In this document: piece by piece, positions 10,042 through 18,782 of the stretch
Layout: every line of letters begins with the position of its first letter
Numbering within the stretch: the first letter of the stretch is position 1
Origin: Mariniblastus sp.
GTDB taxonomy: Bacteria; Planctomycetota; Planctomycetia; Pirellulales; Pirellulaceae
Direction: 5' to 3'
Length of the DNA: 64,000 bases
NCBI GenBank assembly: GCA_011523945.1
Contig: WTFU01000140.1
Location: forward strand, 27,613 to 91,612
Notes under the pieces: generated by a model
Seen by the model: only the letters and a program-made list of their open reading frames with translations
Told to the model about the DNA's origin: nothing
Database searches by the model: none
Position numbers and translations under genes: made by a program

Positions 10042-11649
10042 TTACTGAATTCGGCCGGAATCATGAATCTCTTGCATTTGCATTGCGAGAGCACTTACCA
10101 GCGGAATCAAATCCGGATCGTTCAGGCGATTGGTTTTTTCTTTCAAGTCTGTGGAGAGTTCGTACAGTTCACGAGGGTTAATTTTTCCATCGATAAGTAG
10201 TTGGTGATCTGCGAGAAGTTTCCATTGGCCCGGGAACTGTTTTCCATTGACTATCGGATTGTCGACCCGGATTGCAATCCAAGCGGCCTCTGGGTCTTTT
10301 GGTTTTTTACCCGCCTGCCGGGCTCCTTCGTTATGATCATTGTGAATGATTGGAGTTCGATTGGGCGGTGGATTTCCTTTTAGAGCGGAAAGAATGCTGA
10401 AACTATCTTCACCATTCCCGGCAGTGATGGAGGTTCCCACAATTTCAGCGAGGGTGGCTAATAAATCTACATGACAGATCGGAAAAGAAGAGGTCTGGCC
10501 TTCATTTTTTGGGTCGCCGTTTCCAATCCCCCCCAAAGGCCACGAAGCGATGAAAGGGACACGATGCCCACCTTCATAGATTGAACCTTTATTGCTGCGG
10601 AGTGGGCCAGTCGCTGTTTTTCTCTTTGACTCAGCTCCGTTATCACTTGTGAAAATAAGGAGAGTGTTGTCGATCAACGCATGACCGGAACGTCGGGGGT
10701 CATCGTGTTGTTGAAGGTAGTCGATGAGCAAGCCGAGAACGACATCATTTTCATAAATGAAGTCACTGCGTTTTCCGCCCGGGTGACTTTTTCCTTTGAC
10801 CTGTCGACCTTCAATGTTATTGCAGGGGTCGTGTGAAGTATGATTAGAGTGGCAGGCATAATAGAGAAAGAATGGTTTCTTTGAGGTATCTTGTGTGTTC
10901 AGATGAGCATCGAGAAATTTCTTTGCCATCTTATAATTGGTGGGGCCAGTTTGGTTGAGGATGTATTTCGTTCGATCCACTTGAATTCCACTCTCAGCTG
11001 CCGGAACTCGGTTACCTTCTAGCCAACCTTGGTCTTTTGAGGTGGGATGGCTGCGAGACGTTCCATGAAAGAAATCGAACCCGTGATTCAGTGGTCCATC
11101 TGCAATTCCCTTGGTAAGGTCAACGTTCTGGTAGTTTGATTCTGGGTCTCCGTTTGCGTTTCGGTAGGTTAATCCGCAGTGCCATTTACCTGACATGCCA
11201 GTTTGATATCCGTGTTTTTGAAGCAACGTGCCAAGCGTCATACGGTCTGGTTCAATCAGTGGGTCGCCTTGAGGTCCCCAGAGGACACTAAATTTTAAAC
11301 GCGTTCGCCAAGTGTATCTTCCGGTCAATAGTGCCTGACGGGTTGCAGTACACCGCGAAGAGGGGGAGTGGGCGTCGGTAAAGCGAATGCCACGTTTGGC
11401 CAATTGGGCCATTGAGGGAGTTTTGACCTGGAGCGAATCCGGATTGCCAGTCCAATCTTGATAGGCGCTGGTATCCCCAACTCCCATATCATCCGCCATC
11501 ATGATTATTACATTGGGTAGTTTTCTGTCAGCTAATTCAACTTGGGTTTGCCCAAGAGCGCTTACACTTATTGAAAAAATTGCGAGAGAAAACACAAAAC
11601 TGGTATAGCGAGCTGCGGTGTTCATTTTGGAAACAGGGCGAGAATTCAT
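10042..11649 (-). CDS. Secreted sulfatase with CTATR active-site signature
   Basis: A 535-residue exported sulfatase. Start ATG 11649 has GGAG 6 bases upstream. The signal peptide is in the first 34 residues (hydrophobic TSFVFSLAIFSISVSALGQ). The metal-binding MADDMGVGD is at 51-59. The formylglycine signature is CTATR at 100-104, with Ala at the third position instead of Pro; this C-x-A-x-R variant is accepted by formylglycine-generating enzymes in some families, so activity is plausible. GKWHCG, TSDNGAESK and a GGHRVPF metal/substrate loop follow. Many planctomycete arylsulfatases of the CTATRQALLTGRY type look like this. Convergent with xylR and divergent from the MMPL transporter. Confidence 0.9.
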   Translation of the reverse strand: MNSRPVSKMNTAARYTSFVFSLAIFSISVSALGQTQVELADRKLPNVIIMMADDMGVGDTSAYQDWTGNPDSLQVKTPSMAQLAKRGIRFTDAHSPSSRCTATRQALLTGRYTWRTRLKFSVLWGPQGDPLIEPDRMTLGTLLQKHGYQTGMSGKWHCGLTYRNANGDPESNYQNVDLTKGIADGPLNHGFDFFHGTSRSHPTSKDQGWLEGNRVPAAESGIQVDRTKYILNQTGPTNYKMAKKFLDAHLNTQDTSKKPFFLYYACHSNHTSHDPCNNIEGRQVKGKSHPGGKRSDFIYENDVVLGLLIDYLQQHDDPRRSGHALIDNTLLIFTSDNGAESKRKTATGPLRSNKGSIYEGGHRVPFIASWPLGGIGNGDPKNEGQTSSFPICHVDLLATLAEIVGTSITAGNGEDSFSILSALKGNPPPNRTPIIHNDHNEGARQAGKKPKDPEAAWIAIRVDNPIVNGKQFPGQWKLLADHQLLIDGKINPRELYELSTDLKEKTNRLNDPDLIPLVSALAMQMQEIHDSGRIQ

Positions 11650-11773
11650 TGATACTCCGTTATTTTAAAAACTCCCCAAATTTTAACCGATGCGCGATGG
11701 ATCGCCTACAATTGTTTTTCGGATGGTTAGGCAGTCGAGTGTAGGGTTAGCAAGTAGTAAAAGAGGCTGAATT

Positions 11774-14062
11774 TTGAATCGAATTGATTACTTGGGAGTG
11801 AGCTTTGCAGCCGTCTGTCTCATATTTTGTTTTTTCGGTTTCTCGCGAATTCAATCCAATACTGAAGATGTCCTTCAGTGGCTACCGGACCAATCGGCAG
11901 CCAGGTCAGATTATGATTTTTTCGAATCTAAATTCGGCTCAGATGATTTCTTGATCGTGACTTGGAAGGATTGCCGACTCGGAGATGAACGTCTCGACAA
12001 GTTCACGGATTATTTGCGCAGTCATGATTCTGCTGAGTTGATCCAAAAAGTTACCAATGGCACCGAAATTTTTGAGCGTCTTGCGCGTGATTCCGATTTC
12101 TCTCGAAGGCAGATTCTTACTCGGCTAAGAGGTGTTTTTTTTGGTGCGGATAATCCAGAGTTAACTTGCGCTTTAATCGAGCTGTCGGAACTCGGAACGG
12201 CGGATCGAACGGCGTCTATGAAATTAGTGTGGGAGGCCATTGATGCCGATTCTTCGTTGAATCGGGAGCAAGTGGTAATGGGAGGCTATCCTTTTATTGC
12301 GACTTTTATTGATGGTCAATTGAAAGACTCGTTTCGCTATCTCTTATTACCTTCCATTATTTTGTCGACTTTGATTTCGTTGTTTTGTTTGAGAAATGGA
12401 ATGTTAACTCTGATCGTATTCATTGCGGCGGTCGGAGCAGCCGCGACGAGTATTGCGTTCATACCAATCTGCAATACGAAATACGGTGGGTTGATGTCGA
12501 TCATTCCAGCGTTGGTTTTTGTATTGGCAACCTCCGGCAGCATCCACCTGATTCGATATGGCCTAGAAGCGATCGGAGACGCGCGGAAATTGCTCGCGAT
12601 TGGCTGGCGCCCCTGTTTGGTTTCCGCGGCGACGACTGCCGTAGGAATGCTTTCATTGATGCGCAGCGATTTTCCAGCGATTAGGAATTTTGGGCTGTTT
12701 TGTGCCACAGGAGTCGGTTTCGCAATGCTGTTTCAGCTGATTTTGGTTCCCTGCCTGCTTGCGAGGTTTGGGAAAAAAGGATTGCACGCATTGGCAGCCC
12801 GGAGTGAGAAAACGTCTTTTTGGACATTGCTAATGGTCTGGGTTCAACGCCGGCGGGTGGTGGTAGCCTTCGCTTTTTCAGTCGTCGTATTGGGTGGGCT
12901 TGTCGGTTTGACTCAATTGAGAGCGGAAGTTGAAGTTGAAAAGTTGTTTCGCCCGGAATCAGAAATTCTCGTTTCTATCGGAAATTTGGAAACTCAGTTG
13001 GGGCCCTTGGATCAAACGGAATTGTTAGTTGTATTCAATCGACCCACCGCGGACGGGTTTCCGGATAGAGTCGCACTGGTGAAAGAAATCCAGGCAAAGG
13101 TGGCGCGGCTCAAAGATGTTCACGTGATCTATTCACTCATCAATTTCCTCCCTAATGAGCCGTCCAAAAAAACAGCGAGAAGTATGCTGAAGAGATCCGC
13201 TTATCGCAGCATTCTGAGGCGAGAGCGAGATAATCTTGCTAATGGAAATCTGTTACATGTAGACGACGAGGCGGAGACTTGGCGGATAAGTTTGCGCTTC
13301 CCATTCGCAGAAAAAGCAAATTTCGATTATTTGATGAAAGAAGTAGAGTCGGCTGCAGAACAGGTAGTTGCTGCCTCTTATACAGCTTTGTTGTCGGACG
13401 GAAAAACGGTTGATGCAGAGGGTGATGGATCGCTGTCCGTAGAAGGGGAAGCTCGGCCTAAGTTGATCTACACCGGGAAAACGCATTTATTCCAACACGC
13501 GCAGCTAAGTTTGCTGGCTGATTTGTTTCAGAATTTCCTATTAGCTTTTGTCATCATTACACCTATTCTGATCTTAGTTTTACGATCGTTGCCGCTGGGC
13601 TTGATTGCAATGCTACCCAATGTTTTCCCAACGTTGTTAGTCTTTGGTGGTCTTGGCTGGGTAGGAATCCCGGTTGATTTGGCAATTGCAATGACGGCCT
13701 GTGTTGCCTTGGGGATTGCTGTCGATGATACAACTCACTTTTTAATTCGGTTTCGTGATTTTAACGGTCGGCTCGGCAATGTGGATGTGCCGATCATGCA
13801 AACAATTGCGCAATGTGGTCCTGCTATGTTGCACACGACATTGATTGGATCAGCGGGGTTATTAGTTTATTATTTTAGTGACATGTTGGTGGTTTCGCGA
13901 TTCGCATGGGCGATCTCCACACTTTTGGTAATTGCTTTGTTAGCCGATGTGTTGATGCTACCTGCTTTGCTGTTTCTGTTTTCGAAAACCAGTAAGGTGG
14001 TTTCCGATTTCGATTCCGAGGCCGTTGGTGACGCATTGTCGATTGATTCTGATCAGGAGTAG
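11774..14062 (+). CDS. MMPL/RND-superfamily membrane transporter
   Basis: A 762-residue inner-membrane protein with the duplicated RND layout: one helix near 8-26, a periplasmic domain to about 180, five helices between about 188 and 330, a second lone helix near 360-380, a second periplasmic domain, and five more helices to about 745. The second half carries GIAVDDTTHFLIRF, the acidic pair expected for proton coupling in MMPL/Patched-like exporters; the matching site in the first half is weaker (LATSGSIHLIRYG). At about 760 residues it fits the predicted lipid exporter (MMPL) group; the cargo is unknown. Start is TTG 11774 with GAGG 7 bases upstream. The sulfatase at 14147 follows after 84 bases. 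Confidence 0.85.
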   Translation: MNRIDYLGVSFAAVCLIFCFFGFSRIQSNTEDVLQWLPDQSAARSDYDFFESKFGSDDFLIVTWKDCRLGDERLDKFTDYLRSHDSAELIQKVTNGTEIFERLARDSDFSRRQILTRLRGVFFGADNPELTCALIELSELGTADRTASMKLVWEAIDADSSLNREQVVMGGYPFIATFIDGQLKDSFRYLLLPSIILSTLISLFCLRNGMLTLIVFIAAVGAAATSIAFIPICNTKYGGLMSIIPALVFVLATSGSIHLIRYGLEAIGDARKLLAIGWRPCLVSAATTAVGMLSLMRSDFPAIRNFGLFCATGVGFAMLFQLILVPCLLARFGKKGLHALAARSEKTSFWTLLMVWVQRRRVVVAFAFSVVVLGGLVGLTQLRAEVEVEKLFRPESEILVSIGNLETQLGPLDQTELLVVFNRPTADGFPDRVALVKEIQAKVARLKDVHVIYSLINFLPNEPSKKTARSMLKRSAYRSILRRERDNLANGNLLHVDDEAETWRISLRFPFAEKANFDYLMKEVESAAEQVVAASYTALLSDGKTVDAEGDGSLSVEGEARPKLIYTGKTHLFQHAQLSLLADLFQNFLLAFVIITPILILVLRSLPLGLIAMLPNVFPTLLVFGGLGWVGIPVDLAIAMTACVALGIAVDDTTHFLIRFRDFNGRLGNVDVPIMQTIAQCGPAMLHTTLIGSAGLLVYYFSDMLVVSRFAWAISTLLVIALLADVLMLPALLFLFSKTSKVVSDFDSEAVGDALSIDSDQE

Positions 14063-14146
14063 TTGGCTATTTCAGACAGTGGAATGGTTTGGTTTTAGGT
14101 TGGTCAAAATTTGTTTTGCTCAAGAATATTAAGTGGGTGTTTTAAG

Positions 14147-15703
14147 ATGAAGTTAAGTTCTCGACTCTCCATTGCTTCCTTTGTGATTGTAGGTTTTGCA
14201 ATGAGCGGGGCTGGATTGCCCAAGTTCTGTTTGGAAAGAGTGGCCTCAGATGAGATTCGCGATCCTTTCAAAAAGCAGCATCCCAATGTTTTGATGATTC
14301 TTGTCGACGATTTGAAACCAGCACTTGGATGTTATGGTGATACCCAGGCCAAGACACCGAATCTCGATTCGCTGGCAAAGCGAGGAATGCGGTTTGAGCT
14401 GGCTTATTGTAATCAAGCTGTTTGTGCTCCCTCTCGATTTTCTTTGATGCTTGGCTCGCACTCAACGACGACTGGTCTTTATGGATTAGGGAGTCAATTG
14501 CGGCAGGTGGTGCCAGATGCCGTTACGATTCCACAATACTTTTCAAAGCATGGCTATCGAACAGAGTCATTGGGTAAAATTTTTCATATAGGTCATGGCA
14601 ATCTTGGTGATCCGGATTCTTTTGATGTTGATCATTTTCATGAGAAGGTGATTGAATATTTGGATCCGGCAAGTACCGACGGCGGTCAATTGACGAGAGA
14701 AGAGGCTTATTTTACGAACCAGCAACTTGGGAATATTCGAGCGCTTCCACGCGGCGCGGCCTTTGAATCACCCGAGACAAGCGATGAGGGATATGCTGAT
14801 GGTCGAGTCGCGGCTGAGACAATTCGGAGGCTGGAGCACGCGAAAAAACGACTCCAGACCGATAAACAGCCGTTTTTTATCGCTGCCGGATTTGCAAGGC
14901 CTCATCTGCCTTTTAGCGCTCCAAAGAAATACTGGGATTTGCACGATCCAACAAAATTGCCGGTCCCGACCTATGAAGAATTTCCCGTGGGTTCTCCCGA
15001 AGCTGCTCATAAGCGAGGTGGAGAAATTAACAATTACAAACCAGTACCTACGGATCGTGAGATGCCTGATCCACTCAAACGAGAGCTGATTCACGGTTAT
15101 TATGCCAGTGTAAGTTATGTAGATGCTCAAATTGGAAAAGTGTTATCAGCGCTGGATCAATTGGGTTTGGTCGACAACACAATCGTTGTTCTTTGGGGAG
15201 ACCATGGATTTCACCTAGGAGATCTTGGGATCTGGACAAAGCATACGAATTACGAACAGGCGAATCGAATTCCAATTATGTTTTCCGGGCCAGGCGTGCG
15301 AGCAAATAGTCGAACGCGTCAATTGGCAGAGTCTGTCGATATTTATCCGACGCTTTGTGCGCTGGCAGGGTTGCCTGCACCTGATGTCCCCCAACGACTC
15401 GATGGAGTATCACTGGCAAGTGTGCTGGGCGATCCGGATCTGCGGGTTCGTGATCACGCCTATCATGCCTATCCAAAACGTAAACTGGGTCGCGCGATTC
15501 GGACGGATCGTTATCGATTGGTTGAATGGGCGAAACACAATGGTACGGGCGGCGATATTGATTATGAGTTGTACGATTATCAGGAGGACCCGCTTGAGAA
15601 ACAAAACATCGCAGACAAACGTCCCGAGGTGTTGAAAGAGTTGAAAGCTATTCTTGAGAATTACCCTTCGCCGGTAATCCGGTCTAAGAAAAAGAAAAAA
15701 TGA
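14147..15703 (+). CDS. Secreted sulfatase (iduronate-2-sulfatase-like)
   Basis: A 518-residue exported sulfatase. ATG 14147 gives a signal peptide (MKLSSRLSIASFVIVGFAMS); the longer TTG 14111 frame is unlikely. The metal site is LVDDLKPALGCYGD, and the formylglycine motif CAPSR starts at Cys93. LGKIFHIG, RPHLPFSAPKKYWD, WGDHGFHLGDLGIW and the C-terminal ELYDYQEDPLEKQN are hallmarks of the iduronate-2-sulfatase/choline-sulfatase-like branch common in planctomycetes. The likely role is desulfation of uronate-containing polysaccharide; the substrate is not proved. It ends in a Lys-rich tail and converges on the next sulfatase with only 19 bases between the stops. Confidence 0.92.
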   Translation: MKLSSRLSIASFVIVGFAMSGAGLPKFCLERVASDEIRDPFKKQHPNVLMILVDDLKPALGCYGDTQAKTPNLDSLAKRGMRFELAYCNQAVCAPSRFSLMLGSHSTTTGLYGLGSQLRQVVPDAVTIPQYFSKHGYRTESLGKIFHIGHGNLGDPDSFDVDHFHEKVIEYLDPASTDGGQLTREEAYFTNQQLGNIRALPRGAAFESPETSDEGYADGRVAAETIRRLEHAKKRLQTDKQPFFIAAGFARPHLPFSAPKKYWDLHDPTKLPVPTYEEFPVGSPEAAHKRGGEINNYKPVPTDREMPDPLKRELIHGYYASVSYVDAQIGKVLSALDQLGLVDNTIVVLWGDHGFHLGDLGIWTKHTNYEQANRIPIMFSGPGVRANSRTRQLAESVDIYPTLCALAGLPAPDVPQRLDGVSLASVLGDPDLRVRDHAYHAYPKRKLGRAIRTDRYRLVEWAKHNGTGGDIDYELYDYQEDPLEKQNIADKRPEVLKELKAILENYPSPVIRSKKKKK

Positions 15704-15722
15704 GATTTGAATTCAGTCACAT

Positions 15723-17396
15723 TTAGTTCTTCGTCGACTCATTCCGTTTTTTGTTTTTGGGTGATTGCTTGTTTTTCTTTTTTTGATTGAGGAACTGGTA
15801 CATGTTGAAACGCTCGGGATAAGCGACGCCGGTTTTGTCTGCCCAGGTTTTCCACATGGCAACCATTTCCTGTTGCTTGGGAGTATTGGATTTGGCGAGA
15901 TTATTCATCTCAGTACGATCTTTTGAAAGATCATAGAGTTCCCATGGTTTTTGATATTCGCGAACCAGTTTCCAGTCACCCCATCTCATAGCTGCGTTTC
16001 CCTCGTGCTCCCAGTAAACCGGTTCTTGATGAATTGGAGAATCGCTGCCCCGAAGAACGGGAACGAGTGATTTGCCAACGCAGGGGGGAAGATTTCCAGG
16101 ATAGGATGCCCCGCCCAGTTCGACGCAGGTGGCCATGAAATCCGGTAAATAGCCGAATTGTCGAACGAATTGGCCACGCTTTTCAGATGCGATCCCTTTG
16201 GGCCAGTAAGCAATCATGGGAGTCGATGCGCCGCCCTCGTGAAGGAAATGTTTGTAGAGTCGAAAGGGAGTGTTGGAAGCATTGGCCCAGGCAAGTCCTT
16301 GGCGAATACCGTCAACGGTTTCCAAAGGCGAGTCTTTTTCCCAGCCTTTTTGGTAACGACCGAGGACGCCACCTTCCTGACAGGCTCCGTTATCTGAAAG
16401 AAAAAAGATAAGTGTATTGTCTGAAACGCCACAATCTTTAAGGTGGCTGTTTAGCTTTCCAATGTTCTGATCAATGGAATCAATGCACCCTGCATAGGCC
16501 GCTTGGATGGTGTCGAGCTCATCCTGTTTTTCTTTCGAGAGGGAATCCCATTTTGGCCCGACGTGAGGCGCAGGATCAACATTTTCGGGAAACAAACCCA
16601 AGTCCTTTTGCTTTTTCAAGCGGGTTTGCATGAGCGTTTCCCAGCCATCTCGATACTTCCCTTTGTATTTTTGAAAGTCCTTAAATTTCGGTTGCAAGGG
16701 CCAGTGAGGCGCGTTGTAGGCAAGGTAAAGAAAAAAGGGACGATCGTCTTCCTCGGTTACCTGCGAGATATACCGGCAGGCTTCATCTGTAAAAGTATCA
16801 GTGCTGTAGAAATTTTCGTCGGTCTCTACGGATTGGTTGTCGCGAGACATCGTGCGTCCGTCGCCAGGTTTTATATAATTAAATGCTCCCGATAACCCGC
16901 CGTAGAAATGGTCAAATCCTCTCTGGCTTGGCCACGTATTTTTGTCATTGGCTCCCAAGTGCCATTTGCCCGTCATTAAGGTGTGGTAGCCGGAAGCTTT
17001 TAAGACCTGAGCAATTGTGGCGCAGTTGTCATTTAAATATCCCTGGTATGGCCCGGTAAATCCCAGTGGTTGATTAGGGGGAGCTGTCATGTGCCCAATC
17101 CCGGTTTGGTGGGGATGCAGGCCAGTCATTAAGCTCGCCCTTGTTGGGCAGCAGCGACCGGAATTATAGAACTGGGTGAATCGAAGCCCTTCGCTGGCGA
17201 GGCGATCAACATTGGGTGTTTCTATTTCACTTCCGTAACAGCCAATGTCAGAAAATCCCATATCGTCCACGAGGATAATTACGATGTTCGGTCGTTCATC
17301 GCTTGTTGTGGAATCCTCCCCCTTCAGGGTGCTTGAAGGGCGCCCTAAAGAGCAAAGTGTAAAAACTAAGCTGAGAGCGAAGGCCGTTGGACGCAT
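15723..17396 (-). CDS. Secreted arylsulfatase with CCPTR active-site signature
   Basis: A 557-residue exported sulfatase. Start ATG 17396 has GGAA 8 bases upstream. The first roughly 20 residues are a short signal peptide. VDDMGFSDIGCYG carries the metal-site Asp pair; the formylglycine motif is CCPTR at 82-86, followed by ASLMTGLHPHQTG. TGKWHLG, FFLYLAYNAPHWPLQ and SDNGACQEGG continue the S1 pattern, and YWEHEGNAAMRWGDWKLVRE is the usual C-terminal subdomain of the S1_4-like group. The end is unusually basic (Lys/Asn-rich after residue 535). It is divergent from a second XylR-like regulator, which is the obvious candidate to control it. Confidence 0.92.
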   Translation of the reverse strand: MRPTAFALSLVFTLCSLGRPSSTLKGEDSTTSDERPNIVIILVDDMGFSDIGCYGSEIETPNVDRLASEGLRFTQFYNSGRCCPTRASLMTGLHPHQTGIGHMTAPPNQPLGFTGPYQGYLNDNCATIAQVLKASGYHTLMTGKWHLGANDKNTWPSQRGFDHFYGGLSGAFNYIKPGDGRTMSRDNQSVETDENFYSTDTFTDEACRYISQVTEEDDRPFFLYLAYNAPHWPLQPKFKDFQKYKGKYRDGWETLMQTRLKKQKDLGLFPENVDPAPHVGPKWDSLSKEKQDELDTIQAAYAGCIDSIDQNIGKLNSHLKDCGVSDNTLIFFLSDNGACQEGGVLGRYQKGWEKDSPLETVDGIRQGLAWANASNTPFRLYKHFLHEGGASTPMIAYWPKGIASEKRGQFVRQFGYLPDFMATCVELGGASYPGNLPPCVGKSLVPVLRGSDSPIHQEPVYWEHEGNAAMRWGDWKLVREYQKPWELYDLSKDRTEMNNLAKSNTPKQQEMVAMWKTWADKTGVAYPERFNMYQFLNQKKKNKQSPKNKKRNESTKN

Positions 17397-17534
17397 GCGA
17401 GATTCCTTTATTGGTTTGGCGGTTAGAGGTCATGTGTTAGAGTTTAGAAATGATGTACGGCTGGTCCTATTCTAATCCATGAGTGTCGTTGGATTCCATG
17501 CCTTTAATCTTGATTGCCGAATTCTGGTTGATAA

Positions 17535-18716
17535 ATGCGAAGACGTTATTCCGTTGCCTTAATCGTCGAGACTTCAAGCAATTACGGAAGGAATTTGCTT
17601 GACGGAATCGTCCGTTTTAAAAAAACGCAGAGCGATTGGTCTGTGTTTCTTGAAGAACAGGATCTGCGAGGCGGCCCTCCGGAGTGGTTGATTGATTGGA
17701 ATGGTGATGGAATCATCTGCCGTTCAACGAATCCAGAAATAGCTCAAATGGTGCGGTTGCGAAACATTCCCTTTGTCGATCTTAATGATCGCCGCAGTGG
17801 AAAAAGTGAGTTTGTTACGTTGCGTTCCGACGATCATGCAATTGGTAGGCTAGGAGCGAAGCATTTGTTAGAGCGAGGCTTTCGGAGTTTTGGCTTTCTT
17901 GGATTTGATCAAGAAGCCTGGTCGCTTCGACGGGAAGAGTCGTTTGTCGAAGCGCTAAAACAGAAACGTTATGAGTGTTCCGTTTTAACATCAAAATGGC
18001 ATAGCTTGTCTAGTCTCGAGATGGAGCAACCACGAAGACTTTCACTGGCTTATGAGCGTGAGCGAATTACGGACTGGCTGAAAGGATTACCCAAACCTGC
18101 GGGTGTGATGGCCAGTAACGACATTGCTGGAAAAAATATTCTGGATTGTTGTTTGCTGGCAGAAATTGCTGTGCCGGAACAGGTTGCGGTTTTGGGGGTC
18201 GATAATAACGAGTTGATTTGCAATTTATGTGAACCACCGCTTTCAAGCGTTATGCCCAATTCCGAGCAAATTGGATTTTCTGCAGCCGAATGTTTAGCAA
18301 AATTAATGGCAGGTGAAAAAGTAACACCGCGGTTGCAGTGTTTCGATCCATTGGATGTCAGGCTTCGGCAGTCTTCCAGCGTTTATGCCATTGAAGATCC
18401 GGATTTGGCAAATGCATTAAGTTTTCTGAGAACCAATGCTTGTTTTGGTATTTCGGTAAAACAGGTTCTTGAGCATACAAAATTGTCAAGGAGTTCTCTT
18501 GAGCGCCGGATGCGAAAGCTCCTCGGCCATTCTCCCCAACAGGAAATTCGGAACTGCCAACTAAAGCAGGTTCGAAGTCTGTTGGCCAAAACCGATATGT
18601 CGATCGAGCAAATTGCAATTAACTGCGGATTCGAACATCCGGAGTACTTACATGTCGTGTTTAAAAGAGAATTAAATATGACGCCCGGTGATTACCGAAG
18701 GGCGCTTAATAAATAG
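17535..18716 (+). CDS. XylR-like AraC-family regulator (second copy)
   Basis: A 393-residue paralogue of the regulator at 8821 with the same architecture: MRRRYSVALIVETSSNYGRN starts a periplasmic-binding-protein-like sensor with GVDNNELICNLCEPPLSSV near residue 215, and an AraC helix-turn-helix pair covers about 285-390 (LSRSSLERRMRKLL, then MSIEQIAINCGF and MTPGDYRR). The effector is probably a sugar but not necessarily xylose. ATG 17535 has no strong ribosome site. It is divergent from the CCPTR sulfatase, with a 138-base gap that lacks the xylA/xylR palindrome, so its operator differs. Confidence 0.87.
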   Translation: MRRRYSVALIVETSSNYGRNLLDGIVRFKKTQSDWSVFLEEQDLRGGPPEWLIDWNGDGIICRSTNPEIAQMVRLRNIPFVDLNDRRSGKSEFVTLRSDDHAIGRLGAKHLLERGFRSFGFLGFDQEAWSLRREESFVEALKQKRYECSVLTSKWHSLSSLEMEQPRRLSLAYERERITDWLKGLPKPAGVMASNDIAGKNILDCCLLAEIAVPEQVAVLGVDNNELICNLCEPPLSSVMPNSEQIGFSAAECLAKLMAGEKVTPRLQCFDPLDVRLRQSSSVYAIEDPDLANALSFLRTNACFGISVKQVLEHTKLSRSSLERRMRKLLGHSPQQEIRNCQLKQVRSLLAKTDMSIEQIAINCGFEHPEYLHVVFKRELNMTPGDYRRALNK

Positions 18717-18782
18717 ATGTCTTACTCAAAATGCGATTGAGGAAAGCATCATATCTCAACACTATCCAACCGAACGAAGTGC

